Source: Acinetobacter sp. SFB (lineage in GTDB: Bacteria > Pseudomonadota > Gammaproteobacteria > Pseudomonadales > Moraxellaceae). Taken from it: a stretch of DNA of 64,000 nt. Numbering within the stretch: position 1 is the stretch's first letter; every line of letters begins with the position of its first letter. The notes beneath the pieces were generated by a model. That model was not told where the DNA came from, did no database searches, and worked only from the letters and a program-made list of their open reading frames with translations. The position numbers and the translations under genes were made by a program. The stretch is taken from positions 308,685 through 372,684 of the forward strand of contig NZ_LSZH01000013.1 of NCBI RefSeq assembly GCF_001647545.1, written 5' to 3'. Below, in pieces: positions 37,419 to 47,537 of the stretch.

Positions 37419-40400
37419 TTACCCCTGACTGGTCTCTAACAAGTTTTCAACATTGCTTACCAATTCCGCTTCCTGGAACGGTTTACCCATATAGTGGCTG
37501 ACACCCAAGCTGAATGCTCGCTCACGATGCTTCTCACCTGTTCTTGAAGTAATCATGATAATTGGTAAATCTCGATGTACTTCATGGTGACGAACCAGAT
37601 TGGTGACTTCAAAACCATCCATGCGCGGCATTTCAATATCCAGTAACATTAAGTCTGGTTTGACATTTTCCAGTTGTTCCATCGCATCGACACCATCTTT
37701 TGCTGTCACGATGTCATAACCCTGACGTTCAAGTAAACGCGATGTCACCTTACGTACAGTCACCGAGTCATCCACAATCATGATTAAACGACGTGCATTA
37801 TTATGACGGGACAGATCACGCTGATCTGATACATGTTTAATGCGCTGTGTGGCTTGAATTTGTCGCGCAATGTTTTGACCATCCAGAATTAGGCAGACTT
37901 GACCATCACCTAAAATGGTTGCCCCAGCAACCACACCGATACTCGTGAATTGTTGACCAATCGGTTTCACCACAATCTGTGCACGTGAACCAATCAATTG
38001 ATCGACCAGCAAGGCAATGGTTTGACCACTATTACTTTTAATTAAAAGTACCGGTAAAGAATGCGCAATATTACTTAAACGCGGTAACGGTTGATTGGAA
38101 ACAAACTCGGATAAATAACGCAGTTTGTAATTGGTGTTATCAATTTTAAACAAGTCATCTTTACTATTGAAATACTCTTCTAAGGTAGACGGTGCAATTC
38201 GAACTATACGTTCAATTTGTGCCAGTGAAATCGCAAATTGCTGATCACCCGCTTTCACCATCAAGGCATCACTCACCGCTACTGTGGTTGGTACACGAAT
38301 GGTAAAGGTGGTTCCTTTGCCCAGCTCTGAATCTACAGAGACATGACCACCGAGTGCTTTAATTTCACTTTGAACCACGTCCAGACCTACGCCACGACCG
38401 GAAATCTGGGTAACTTCTTTCGCCGTACTAAATCCAGGATGGAAAATCAGTTGCAGGATTTCCTGTTTATCGAGGAATTGATCAGCCTTAATTAAACCTA
38501 AGTTTAAAGCCTTCTCTTGAATCTTGGCTTCATCAATCCCTTTACCATCATCACTAAACGATACCAGCACGTCTGTACCTTGGCTGCTGATATTTAAGAC
38601 AATTCGTCCTACTTCCGGCTTCTGCACTGCATGTCGTAATTGCGTATCTTCCAAGCCATGGTCAATCGCGTTACGAAGCATATGTTCAAATGGCGTCACT
38701 AAACGCTCAAGAATAGTACGGTCCAATTCACCTTCAGTGTTTTGAACTATCAATTCTGCAGGACGGTTCAAGGTCGATGATGTTTGACGCACGATACGTT
38801 GTAAACGTGGCAACAGGCGATCAAAGGGCACCAGACGCGTACGCATCAGGCTTTCTTGAATCTCGGCCTGAATACGGGATTGTTGTAACAACAAGCCTTC
38901 AGTATCACGGATTTTTTCAGCCAAGGTTGTTTTAAAGTCTACCAAGTCGGATGCAGATTCTGCCAATGATTTTGACAACTGGTTTAAAGATGAATATTGG
39001 TCCATCTCTAAGGGGTCAAAATCGGCATAACGTGAATTTTCAGAACCATGTTTTGCGATAATTTGTGACTCTAACTCACCTTCCATTCGACGTAATTGGT
39101 CAGCTAAACGCTTCATCGCCAATTCCATCTCATTCAAGGTATTACCGAGTTGTCCCAAGTCCATTTCAATACGCGAACGGTTAATTGAATTTTCACCAGA
39201 CAAATCGATCATCTTCTCTACCAAGTCGGCAGAAATACGGATCATTTCATTGCTGTTATCTTGTTGCGAACTCAAGTCCCACTCACCCAACATTGCAGGT
39301 GGTTCAGTACCATCACCTTGAACAAATTCAAAGGTTTTCGCTGCAGATAATAGATCGGACTGGGTCACACGATTGGGTAATTGAACGGTTACATCAACAA
39401 ATCCAATCGACTCCAAACTTAATTTGAGACTATCAAAATTACTGTAATCCCGCTCAAAGATGGCGTGTTTTAACCATGCAAATGTGGTTTGTAATAATAA
39501 GTCGTAAGCATTTGAATTAAAATGATGGAATGCAAACTGTTCAAAAGTAGTTTCCAGTTGATACGAAATGGCAGCCACAGGTTCATTTTCAACCATACGC
39601 GCACCACCTTTAAGACTGTGGGCAGCACGTTGTAATTGAAGCAGCAAGCTACGATCGCTACGTTGCTCAAACCATTGTTTTAATAAACCATCGGTAGATT
39701 CTAGAATCTCTTCCGCTTCCTCCAAGAATGTTTCTTCTGCAATTAAGCGAATACTATCCTCAGGATCTTCAACATTTTGTAAAGCAACTTCGTATTGGAT
39801 TTCAACCGCTGAAGCGACTGAATCAGCTACTGGTTCTGCTAATTCATCGGCAGTGATTTCCGCTGCAATATTTTCAACTGCAACCGTTTCAACGGCAGCG
39901 TTACTCGCAGACTTACCTTGCGCAATCTCTTGAATATGACGCAAAATCTCAATAGATTCAGCACCAGAGTAATCAATGTTCTGTTCACGAATAATTTGAA
40001 TTCGGTCTGAAATATCATCCTGGACTAAACGGATGATACTAATCAGTTGTGGTGTGACCGTAATTTGCTGACGAATCACACGCTCATAGATTGACTCTAA
40101 TTCATGTGAAATCAAGCCGATATGAGTCGCTTGAATCATATTTGCACCCCCTTTCAAGGTATGCAAATAACGCATTAGATTATTCAGTGCAGTGGTATTG
40201 GCCGGATCTTTACTCCACGTATTTAAATCCTGGTCAATACCCCCCAGCAATTCCTCGGCTTCTTCCAGAAAGATACCCAGTAAATCTGCATCGAAATCAC
40301 TGTTTGCATCAGCTGCCTGCATTTGAGCACGATCAGAGCGCATTTTTTGTGAAATCTGTGCAAGATCAAACGTCGTAGATGCTGTATTTATTTGAGCTTC

Positions 40401-41798
40401 AGGCATTTCTTGAACTGTAGATTCAGTATTCTCAAACTGTTCAAGATCTTGCTGTACAAAGGCAGAAAGATCACTCAATATTTTCTGAACTTCATCGCTT
40501 AAAATGACACGTTGCCCTGAGGCCAAGGTATCAAACAAATGAATGAATTCTTGATGCGCCTGTCCAAACAACTCATAGGCATAATCAATATTGAGTAATT
40601 CTGGCTTTAATACCAATTCTTCATAACTTGACTTTAGTTCATTGGTAAATCGATGAATACCAGCAGCAGCACGATTATCGGTATGATCTAATAACTGTTG
40701 AGCCTGCTCGCTTAAAGCCTGTATATATTCTGGATATTCAACTTTTGCACGTTTTTCAAATTCGAATTCTGCATCTAATAACAAATCAATATTTAGTGCG
40801 ATCAGTTTAGAAACCAGACCTTGAGGATTAACATCCTCATCTACTTCAGCTGAAGTAAAGCCATAGTTATTCCATGCATTATTAAAGGTTTCATAAATCG
40901 CATCAAGTTTCTGCATTTCCCCTTGTCTGAGGACATGCAAATAATCACGTACAAATTCGGCATACTGAACCAGCAAAGCCGTTTGCTTAGAAGTCGAAAC
41001 AATTTCTTCTTGTAATAAAGTTTTAAATAAATTTTCTGTCTTGGTACTGGCTTCAAAAATCTGCTCGATTTGAGCCATGGATGAGCTGCCACGCAAGGTA
41101 TGTAAGGCGCGAATTAAGCCATTATAATCCTGTCTATTTTCGTTCTCATTCTGCAAGAACTGATCAATGGTTGCTAAATGCTCTTCCGCTTCTTCAATAA
41201 AGATAGCAACCGTTTCTTTAATATCATTATTATCTTCTATTTCAGCATCTATTTGAATGGATGCGTCATCATTCAGCTCTAAACCTGTCAGACCATCTTC
41301 AGCAATCAAACTTGTAGAAAGGTTTAGTAATTCTTCCAGAGCAGGTTCTAAACTTAGTTTTTGCTGTATTTGCTGCCCCAGCAACACCAAAGGACGTAAA
41401 TCAATATCAGCCGGCTGAACGGTTTTAAAAATTGGGTATAATTTATATTGATAAATATTGAATACGGTTTGAGCAAAACGTTGAACCGTTGTATCTAAAG
41501 GTATTGCACCTGAAATGACCCGATTTAAACTGTCTTCCACTGCCCAGGCCACCTCACCGGAAGATTTTGCCCCTACCATACGTCCAGAGCCTTTCAGCGT
41601 ATGGAAATGACGGCGAATGGTGGTCAAGATTTCCGGGTCATTGGGATTTTCAAACCAAGTGATAAATAAAGGATTTAATTCAACGAAGATTTCCTCGATT
41701 TCTTCAACAAAAATTTCTAAAATTTCTGCATCTTGATCAAGATAACTATCTTCAGGAAGCGTAGTCGTTTCAACTAAATTTTTTAATATTTCTTTCAT
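37419..41798 (-). CDS. chpA: Hybrid chemosensory kinase ChpA
   Basis: A 1459-residue CheA-like kinase at the centre of twitching-motility signalling. Four Hpt domains have the phospho-acceptor His in HTLKGS (66), HTLRGS (233), HTLKGG (546) and HSLKGG (727); a degenerate one with FTNELKSS lies near 385. P. aeruginosa ChpA has eight such domains, so this protein is shorter. The dimerisation region (about 855-1000), kinase ATPase (EHMLRNAIDHGLED, DDGKGI, GRGVGLDVV), CheW-like domain and a C-terminal receiver with Asp1387 (MLLDIEMPRMDGFE) follow. It should phosphorylate PilG and PilH to set pilus extension and retraction. Confidence 0.94.
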   Translation of the reverse strand: MKEILKNLVETTTLPEDSYLDQDAEILEIFVEEIEEIFVELNPLFITWFENPNDPEILTTIRRHFHTLKGSGRMVGAKSSGEVAWAVEDSLNRVISGAIPLDTTVQRFAQTVFNIYQYKLYPIFKTVQPADIDLRPLVLLGQQIQQKLSLEPALEELLNLSTSLIAEDGLTGLELNDDASIQIDAEIEDNNDIKETVAIFIEEAEEHLATIDQFLQNENENRQDYNGLIRALHTLRGSSSMAQIEQIFEASTKTENLFKTLLQEEIVSTSKQTALLVQYAEFVRDYLHVLRQGEMQKLDAIYETFNNAWNNYGFTSAEVDEDVNPQGLVSKLIALNIDLLLDAEFEFEKRAKVEYPEYIQALSEQAQQLLDHTDNRAAAGIHRFTNELKSSYEELVLKPELLNIDYAYELFGQAHQEFIHLFDTLASGQRVILSDEVQKILSDLSAFVQQDLEQFENTESTVQEMPEAQINTASTTFDLAQISQKMRSDRAQMQAADANSDFDADLLGIFLEEAEELLGGIDQDLNTWSKDPANTTALNNLMRYLHTLKGGANMIQATHIGLISHELESIYERVIRQQITVTPQLISIIRLVQDDISDRIQIIREQNIDYSGAESIEILRHIQEIAQGKSASNAAVETVAVENIAAEITADELAEPVADSVASAVEIQYEVALQNVEDPEDSIRLIAEETFLEEAEEILESTDGLLKQWFEQRSDRSLLLQLQRAAHSLKGGARMVENEPVAAISYQLETTFEQFAFHHFNSNAYDLLLQTTFAWLKHAIFERDYSNFDSLKLSLESIGFVDVTVQLPNRVTQSDLLSAAKTFEFVQGDGTEPPAMLGEWDLSSQQDNSNEMIRISADLVEKMIDLSGENSINRSRIEMDLGQLGNTLNEMELAMKRLADQLRRMEGELESQIIAKHGSENSRYADFDPLEMDQYSSLNQLSKSLAESASDLVDFKTTLAEKIRDTEGLLLQQSRIQAEIQESLMRTRLVPFDRLLPRLQRIVRQTSSTLNRPAELIVQNTEGELDRTILERLVTPFEHMLRNAIDHGLEDTQLRHAVQKPEVGRIVLNISSQGTDVLVSFSDDGKGIDEAKIQEKALNLGLIKADQFLDKQEILQLIFHPGFSTAKEVTQISGRGVGLDVVQSEIKALGGHVSVDSELGKGTTFTIRVPTTVAVSDALMVKAGDQQFAISLAQIERIVRIAPSTLEEYFNSKDDLFKIDNTNYKLRYLSEFVSNQPLPRLSNIAHSLPVLLIKSNSGQTIALLVDQLIGSRAQIVVKPIGQQFTSIGVVAGATILGDGQVCLILDGQNIARQIQATQRIKHVSDQRDLSRHNNARRLIMIVDDSVTVRKVTSRLLERQGYDIVTAKDGVDAMEQLENVKPDLMLLDIEMPRMDGFEVTNLVRHHEVHRDLPIIMITSRTGEKHRERAFSLGVSHYMGKPFQEAELVSNVENLLETSQG

Positions 41799-41971
41799 AG
41801 CTTAGGCTTCTTACGTTTATCTGCCACCAAGAAGGGCGCTCAAACTTAATTGTCACCATCACGCGAGACCTAACTTTGAGCTTAAGTTCATCTTGTCGAT
41901 GCTTTATCTGTGATTTATTGATGCACCTTACTCTCAAGTAAGGCGCATCACCCCAAAGCTTTCGTACTACC

Positions 41972-44044
41972 TTAATCAGGTAATTTAAAGTCAGTTACAG
42001 ATTCACGTAACGATTCGGCCATATTTGCCAATTCAGATACTGAACGTGCAGTATCAAACGTTGCTGTAGTGGTTTGTGAGGTAATTTCCTGTACAACATT
42101 CATCGTGGTTGCAATATGACCTGCAGAAGCAGACTGTAGTTTTGCAGCATCAGAAATGTTGGCAATCAATTTCGCCAGATTGCTGGATACGTTTTGAATT
42201 TCATCCAGTGCCACACCCGCATTTTTAGACAAGTTCGCACCACGAACAACCTCGGAAGTTGTTTGTTCCATCGAAATAACTGCTTCGTTGGTATCCGTCT
42301 GAATGGTTTTTACCAAGCCTTCAATCTGTTTGGTTGCAGATGCTGAACGTTCCGCAAGACGCTGTACTTCATCGGCTACCACGGCAAAACCACGACCTGC
42401 TTCACCTGCCATCGATGCCTGAATGGCTGCATTCAATGCCAAGATGTTTGTTTGGTCGGCAATATCGTTAATCAAGGCAACGATGTTACCAATTTCCTGA
42501 GAAGATTCACCCAGACGTTTAATACGTTTTGAAGTTTCCTGAATCTGCTCACGAATGGTATCCATCCCTTCAATTGAACGGTTTACAACGTCTGCACCAT
42601 TGGCCGCAATTTGAACTGAACGCTCTGCAACGACTGCAGATTCGGTTGCATTTGAAGATACCTGGTCAATTGACATGGCCATTTCATTAATCGCAGCAGA
42701 TGCGCCGGCAATTTCTTGCGCTTGGTGTTCAGATGCTTCCGCCAGCTGATTGGTAATACCCTGCGTATTGGCAGTATATTGCGCAACTTCTTGAGACGTT
42801 TCGGTAATACGCGATACCAGCTCACGTAATTGGTCAATCGCAAAGTTAATCGAGTCGGCAATCGCTCCGGTAAAATCTTCGGACACCGTTGCGTATGAAC
42901 GCAAGTCACCGTCCGCCAAGTCGGCGATCTCGTCCAGTAAACGCAAAATCGCGTTCTGGTTACGGTCATATTCTTCTTGCAGGTTAGCCACACGCTGTTT
43001 ATCTGACTGACCACGTAAGTTAAGCAATTTGAATACAGCGAACAAGAAACCAAGCAAGCAAAGAATCAAGAACAATCCAGGAATTGCAATCGCAAGACTT
43101 GAACCAACAGATAATTTATTCAGGCTGGATAACAATTCATCTGATTGTGCAAAAATTGAAGAAGATGCCTGACGTACTTTTACAATTTGAGTGGAGTTTT
43201 TAAGAATGGTTGCAGATGCTGATTTCAATACATCATCATATTCCGCTTTAATGCCTTCTAATGACTCACGTAATGCAGGGTCAGAAAGACGTTCCACACC
43301 CAGTTCAGCACTACCATTCAACTGTGCTACAAGATAAGAACCAAAGGTTTCCGTATCGGCACTAAAGTCGTCTGCTGACTCACGAGAGTTATCACTACCC
43401 GTCAATACCGAACTAATCGAACGAAGAATACGTTCTGCAATGAATACCTGGTTTTTCGCAATCACGACCTGATTACTTGGCATATCTTGACGTGCCATTT
43501 GGTCAACCATCAAGTTATATTCAGCCTGAATCCCTGGAATGGTTTCACCAATGGCAATATTGGTATCATAAAGCTGGTTAATGATTTTTTGTTGAGAAGA
43601 GATTAAATCAATACCATCTGATACTGTTTTCCATTGCTTTTCAACTTCATCCAGTGCTGGAGTATGCGCATGAATATCTTTCACAGTTTCAAGATTGTCT
43701 GCAAAGCTTTTTTGAGACTGAATTAACTTGTCAATCGACTCTTTAGTTCCTGAGGCTGTTGCATCAGTTGCCTGACGAGAAATTGTTTGCGATAAAAGAC
43801 GTAAATCACCAACACTACGTGTTAATTCATTGTTACGCGGCACACTGTAGAATAAGTACAGCAACAGAAACAGTGCGACGATCAGACAGAATGCTGCGCC
43901 CAAAATTAAGGGTTTGGACTTCTCACTGTCACCAAATACACGTGCTAATTGATCAGTTTGTGATTGAATCTTTGCCAATAAAGCATGACCAACCTTACGA
44001 TTGCTGCCTTCACTTGTATTTTTCTTTTTAAGTTTAAAGCCCAT
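41972..44044 (-). CDS. pilJ: Type IV pilus methyl-accepting chemotaxis protein PilJ
   Basis: A 690-residue transducer. Two hydrophobic helices (about 47-70 and 317-342) flank a periplasmic helical domain with two PilJ-type sensor modules; a HAMP-like segment and the signalling tip ([18 protein letters not shown] near 510, [19 protein letters not shown]) follow. It senses pilus contact or surface signals and drives ChpA. No CheR-binding pentapeptide is present at the C-terminus. GGGGAG precedes the ATG. The gene is 46 bases after pilI and 173 before chpA. Confidence 0.95.
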   Translation of the reverse strand: MGFKLKKKNTSEGSNRKVGHALLAKIQSQTDQLARVFGDSEKSKPLILGAAFCLIVALFLLLYLFYSVPRNNELTRSVGDLRLLSQTISRQATDATASGTKESIDKLIQSQKSFADNLETVKDIHAHTPALDEVEKQWKTVSDGIDLISSQQKIINQLYDTNIAIGETIPGIQAEYNLMVDQMARQDMPSNQVVIAKNQVFIAERILRSISSVLTGSDNSRESADDFSADTETFGSYLVAQLNGSAELGVERLSDPALRESLEGIKAEYDDVLKSASATILKNSTQIVKVRQASSSIFAQSDELLSSLNKLSVGSSLAIAIPGLFLILCLLGFLFAVFKLLNLRGQSDKQRVANLQEEYDRNQNAILRLLDEIADLADGDLRSYATVSEDFTGAIADSINFAIDQLRELVSRITETSQEVAQYTANTQGITNQLAEASEHQAQEIAGASAAINEMAMSIDQVSSNATESAVVAERSVQIAANGADVVNRSIEGMDTIREQIQETSKRIKRLGESSQEIGNIVALINDIADQTNILALNAAIQASMAGEAGRGFAVVADEVQRLAERSASATKQIEGLVKTIQTDTNEAVISMEQTTSEVVRGANLSKNAGVALDEIQNVSSNLAKLIANISDAAKLQSASAGHIATTMNVVQEITSQTTTATFDTARSVSELANMAESLRESVTDFKLPD

Positions 44045-44090
44045 CCAGCTTCTCCCCGACTTTCGCCATCATTCTTCAGCGCGCGACTAT

Positions 44091-44627
44091 TTAGTTTATA
44101 AATTTAATAGATGCATTCATGTATTTTGGATTTTGCAATAAACGACTAAATAAAAAAACATGCCAGTGTTGATTATGTTGATAAAAATATCCCTGACAAT
44201 ATTCTTGTAAATTGCTATCTAATTCACCGTGTTTAGAAAAGAAGCTTTTCTTATTAAAGTGTTGAATCCCCAAAACTTGATCTACTACCAAACCGACATA
44301 ATGGTCATTATGACTAATACACAGTACTTTTTGAGTCGGTGAAAACTGACTTCGATGCCCGGAAACATATTGAGCCAAATCAGCCACTGAAAGTAACCGT
44401 CCACGAATATTGGCCAGACCCATCACCCACGATTGAGTATTCGGAACTGGCGTATATTTAGGTGGATAAATCACTTCAGATACTTCACCTAAAGGGGCAA
44501 CAAAATATTGCCCCATCATCTCAAAAGCAATGCCTGACCATCGGTTTACTTCATTTTCAGTGGTAACGTAGTTTTTGTTCCCACGTTTAGCCAGCCGAAG
44601 TAATTCGATAAATCCATTAGCTGCCAT
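44091..44627 (-). CDS. pilI: CheW-like adaptor PilI
   Basis: A 178-residue CheW-domain protein linking PilJ to ChpA. Typical elements are YFVAPLGEVSEVIYP, WVMGLANIRGRLLSVADLA and VGLVVDQVLGIQHF. Its ribosome site AGGATAA overlaps the stop of pilH, so the two are translationally close. Confidence 0.9.
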   Translation of the reverse strand: MAANGFIELLRLAKRGNKNYVTTENEVNRWSGIAFEMMGQYFVAPLGEVSEVIYPPKYTPVPNTQSWVMGLANIRGRLLSVADLAQYVSGHRSQFSPTQKVLCISHNDHYVGLVVDQVLGIQHFNKKSFFSKHGELDSNLQEYCQGYFYQHNQHWHVFLFSRLLQNPKYMNASIKFIN

Positions 44628-44632
44628 AGAGC

Positions 44633-45001
44633 TTATCCTGCATTGAGGTGCTGTTTAATCACATCAATTAATTGTTTTTCGTCTACAGGTTTTGTTAAAT
44701 AATCACTTGCCCCTTGACGCTTCCCCCAAACCCGGTCAGTTGCCTGATCTTTGGTGCTGACAATCACAATTGGAATGTGCTTTGTCGTAGCACCACGTGC
44801 AATTTGACGTGTTGCTTGGAAACCATTTACCCCAGGCATTACCACATCCATTAACACAAGATCCGGTAACTCTGCTTGTGCCATTGTGACACCATCAGCA
44901 CCATTCGCTGCTTCAATAACATCAAAGCCATGTTTAGTTAAAATCTCTTTAAAACGAAATGTTTCTGTTGGTGAATCATCAACAATAAGGATACGTGACA
45001 T
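44633..45001 (-). CDS. pilH: Response regulator PilH
   Basis: A 122-residue stand-alone receiver domain. The acidic pair is in ILIVDDSPTE, the phospho-acceptor Asp in LVLMDVVMPGVNG, and the Thr/Lys switch in IVIVSTKDQ and DYLTKPVDE. ATG at 45001 is preferred over a TTG four codons upstream because GGGGA lies seven bases before it. PilH dampens the pathway in P. aeruginosa. Confidence 0.92.
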   Translation of the reverse strand: MSRILIVDDSPTETFRFKEILTKHGFDVIEAANGADGVTMAQAELPDLVLMDVVMPGVNGFQATRQIARGATTKHIPIVIVSTKDQATDRVWGKRQGASDYLTKPVDEKQLIDVIKQHLNAG

Positions 45002-45022
45002 GCTTTTCCCCAAAAAATAAAC

Positions 45023-45406
45023 TTATGCTGTTACGTGATTACGGATTGCGTTTAACAATTCATCTTTACTAAAAGGTTTAGTTAAATATTCGTCTGAACC
45101 TACAACACGACCTTTAGCCTGATCAAATAGACCATCTTTACTTGACAGCATAATGACCGGAATATTTTGATAATTCTGCGAGTTTTTGATAAGTGCACAG
45201 GTTTGATAACCATCCAAACGCGGCATCATAATATCGACAAACACGATATCTGGATTTGCTTCAGCAATTTTTGCCAATGCCTCAAAACCATCTACTGCGG
45301 TGACCACCTCACACCCTTCACGCTGAAGTAATGTCTCTGCTGTACGACGAATGGTTTTTGAATCATCAATCACCATTACTTTTAGATTTTGGAATTTATC
45401 GTCCAT
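45023..45406 (-). CDS. pilG: Response regulator PilG
   Basis: A 127-residue stand-alone receiver, first gene of the operon. Key residues sit in KVMVIDDSKTIRRTAE, DIVFVDIMMPRLDGYQ and VIMLSSKDG...YLTKPFSKDE. PilG promotes pilus extension and cAMP signalling in P. aeruginosa. AAGGG precedes the ATG. The gene order G-H-I-J-chpA-chpC is that of the classical Pil-Chp cluster minus pilK and chpB. Confidence 0.93.
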   Translation of the reverse strand: MDDKFQNLKVMVIDDSKTIRRTAETLLQREGCEVVTAVDGFEALAKIAEANPDIVFVDIMMPRLDGYQTCALIKNSQNYQNIPVIMLSSKDGLFDQAKGRVVGSDEYLTKPFSKDELLNAIRNHVTA

Positions 45407-45685
45407 TTAATGACCCTTCCCATTTTTAGAATGTACAAACAATTTGAGTAGAAAGTTTGATTACAAGTTATAAACATTTTTAACATATCTTTACTTATCT
45501 TTTCAATGAACATTTTCCGCACACATACGCATTTTCTTATGTTTTCAATAACAGCTTCACACTTTCCATCGATCAATGATTTTTTTTTGACTAAGAGAGG
45601 TTTTTTATTCATCATTTTAAGTCTAATATAGCATTTTTATTACTTAAAAATAAGTAATTTAGTCAACTTTAAATCGGGGGTTACA

Positions 45686-46327
45686 ATGCAAAGTCAGTTT
45701 AAACAAAAACTTGCTTTCATTGCACAAAAAAAAATGACTAGAAAATTCATGTTTTTATTTTTGATGTTTTTTCAATCAATAGCTGTTTTTGCCCAAACGC
45801 CGCCTAAAGCCACCTGGTATCGTTACTATGACAGCAAGGGTATTGCTAATATCAGTACCAATGTAACGCCGAATCACATTCGTCATGGTTATGAAGCCTT
45901 AGACCAGAACATGCAGATCATCCAACGTAATCGTGCCTACAACACCGAAGCAGATATAAAAAAAGCACCGCTACGTGCCGCTCAAGCCAGAAAAAATGCC
46001 GCAGACTTAAAACTTAAAACGGCATATACCAACAGTCAGGTTGCCGCAACCAAACGCGATGATGCATTGAAGCACACTAAAAAACAAATTGCCTTTCAGC
46101 AAGACCAACTTAAGCAGCTGCAAAATGATCGGATTTACTTTAAACGTCAGCAAATTGAACATTTACGTAAGGCTGAAAACATTCCTGCAGCTTTAAAAAA
46201 TAACCTCGATAACAATCAAAAAAATATTGAAGCCAAAAAAGAGAATATTCAATCGTTACAAATGCACTATCGAAATACCCAGCTAGAATACGACAAAATC
46301 ATCGCTCGTTTAAAAGCTCTTGAATAA
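45686..46327 (+). CDS. Periplasmic coiled-coil protein of unknown function
   Basis: A 213-residue protein with a long signal-type N-terminus (hydrophobic FMFLFLMFFQSIAVFAQ, cleavage near residue 36). A short segment WYRYYDSKGIANISTNVTP resembles the DUF4124 beta hairpin, often found at the N-terminus of periplasmic proteins. Residues 90-213 form a long Lys/Gln-rich coiled coil. GGGGG precedes the ATG at 45686. It is 60 bases upstream of the RND adaptor and might be cotranscribed, but no role in the pump is known. Confidence 0.65.
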   Translation: MQSQFKQKLAFIAQKKMTRKFMFLFLMFFQSIAVFAQTPPKATWYRYYDSKGIANISTNVTPNHIRHGYEALDQNMQIIQRNRAYNTEADIKKAPLRAAQARKNAADLKLKTAYTNSQVAATKRDDALKHTKKQIAFQQDQLKQLQNDRIYFKRQQIEHLRKAENIPAALKNNLDNNQKNIEAKKENIQSLQMHYRNTQLEYDKIIARLKALE

Positions 46328-46387
46328 ATTGCATTTGTTAGGCCATGGGCTTAATTTATGCACTAATAAATAAAAGGATTAGCAGGC

Positions 46388-47515
46388 ATGCTATTTGGAC
46401 AGCGTATAAAAAAAACGAAATTAAGCCAGCATAAGCAATATTTGACCTATAGCACCCTCTGTTTGAGCCTGCTATTAAGTGCTTGTCAAAAAAATGAAAT
46501 AGAACAACCGCGAGAAACCACAAAAAAAATTGAATTAATTCAACAAGATTTGGTTTTAGTTAAGGACGGTGTTTCTATTGCTAAAACAGCATTCACTGGC
46601 ACACTTCGTGCAGTGAATCAAAGCAGCATACAGGCTCAAGTGACTGCAACCGCAACTGCTGTCAATGCTCAAGTCGGGCAAGCCGTTTCAAAAGGTCAGG
46701 TTTTAGTTCGCTTGAATAATCAAGATAATGCTGCTCGTCTGGCACAAGCCCAAGCTAATCTTAGTTCGACTCAGGCACAAGCCAGTCTGGCAAAAAACAT
46801 GATGCAACGAAAAAAACGTTTGCTAGATCAGGGCTTTATTTCCAAAGTTGAATATGAACAGGCGGCTGTTGATTATCAGGCGCAACTTGAAAATGTGCAT
46901 GCCCAACAGGCCAACGTGAATATTGCTCAAAAAGCCGATCGTGATGGAACGATCTTAAGTCCTATCTCAGGAGTGATCACCAAACGTGAGGTTGAATCCG
47001 GGCAAACAGTCGCTGCCGGGCAAACTTTATTTGAAATAGTCGATCCTGATCATGTAGAAATACAGGCCAAATTACCCAGTGATATGCAGGCAGCCTTAAA
47101 AGTCGGTCAAAAAATTGAATATAACATTCAAGGTAACCCTGCCCAACTTACGGCGGTACTTACCCGGATCTCCCCGATTGCCGATCCGGCAAGTCGCCAA
47201 ATTGAATTCTTTGCCAGACCCATTGAAACCATTAACTCACTCAGCATTGGTTCTTTTGTCGAAGGCAATATCCTTTCTTCTACCCAAATTAGCGGCCAGT
47301 TGATTCCACTGGATGTCATCCAGAATCTGAAAGAAAAACCTTATGTATGGGTCATTCGCCAGAAAAAAATCGAAAAAGTAAATCTGGTCATTTTAGAACA
47401 ACGTTATCGTGACAACTTAGCCGTGGTTCAAGGACTGCAACCCGGTGACCAAATCAGTCGTATTAAATTCAATGACCAAGACCTTCATCAAGAAGTCATA
47501 ATTACTCAAAAATAA
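46388..47515 (+). CDS. RND efflux periplasmic adaptor (membrane fusion) lipoprotein
   Basis: A 375-residue HlyD/AcrA-type adaptor. A lipobox LSAC at 29-32 anchors it to the inner membrane. The order is lipoyl half (VTATATAVNAQVGQAVSKGQ), coiled-coil hairpin (ARLAQAQANLSSTQAQAS), second lipoyl half (GTILSPISGVITKREVESG) and beta barrel. It starts an adaptor-pump pair with 22 bases between the genes. The substrate is not evident. Confidence 0.9.
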   Translation: MLFGQRIKKTKLSQHKQYLTYSTLCLSLLLSACQKNEIEQPRETTKKIELIQQDLVLVKDGVSIAKTAFTGTLRAVNQSSIQAQVTATATAVNAQVGQAVSKGQVLVRLNNQDNAARLAQAQANLSSTQAQASLAKNMMQRKKRLLDQGFISKVEYEQAAVDYQAQLENVHAQQANVNIAQKADRDGTILSPISGVITKREVESGQTVAAGQTLFEIVDPDHVEIQAKLPSDMQAALKVGQKIEYNIQGNPAQLTAVLTRISPIADPASRQIEFFARPIETINSLSIGSFVEGNILSSTQISGQLIPLDVIQNLKEKPYVWVIRQKKIEKVNLVILEQRYRDNLAVVQGLQPGDQISRIKFNDQDLHQEVIITQK

Positions 47516-47537
47516 AAATAAGCACAGGATTGTTCTT

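Noticed and set aside
45382..45615. 77-codon frame upstream of pilG
   Set aside because: It overlaps the pilG start in another frame and has a composition typical of AT-rich non-coding DNA.
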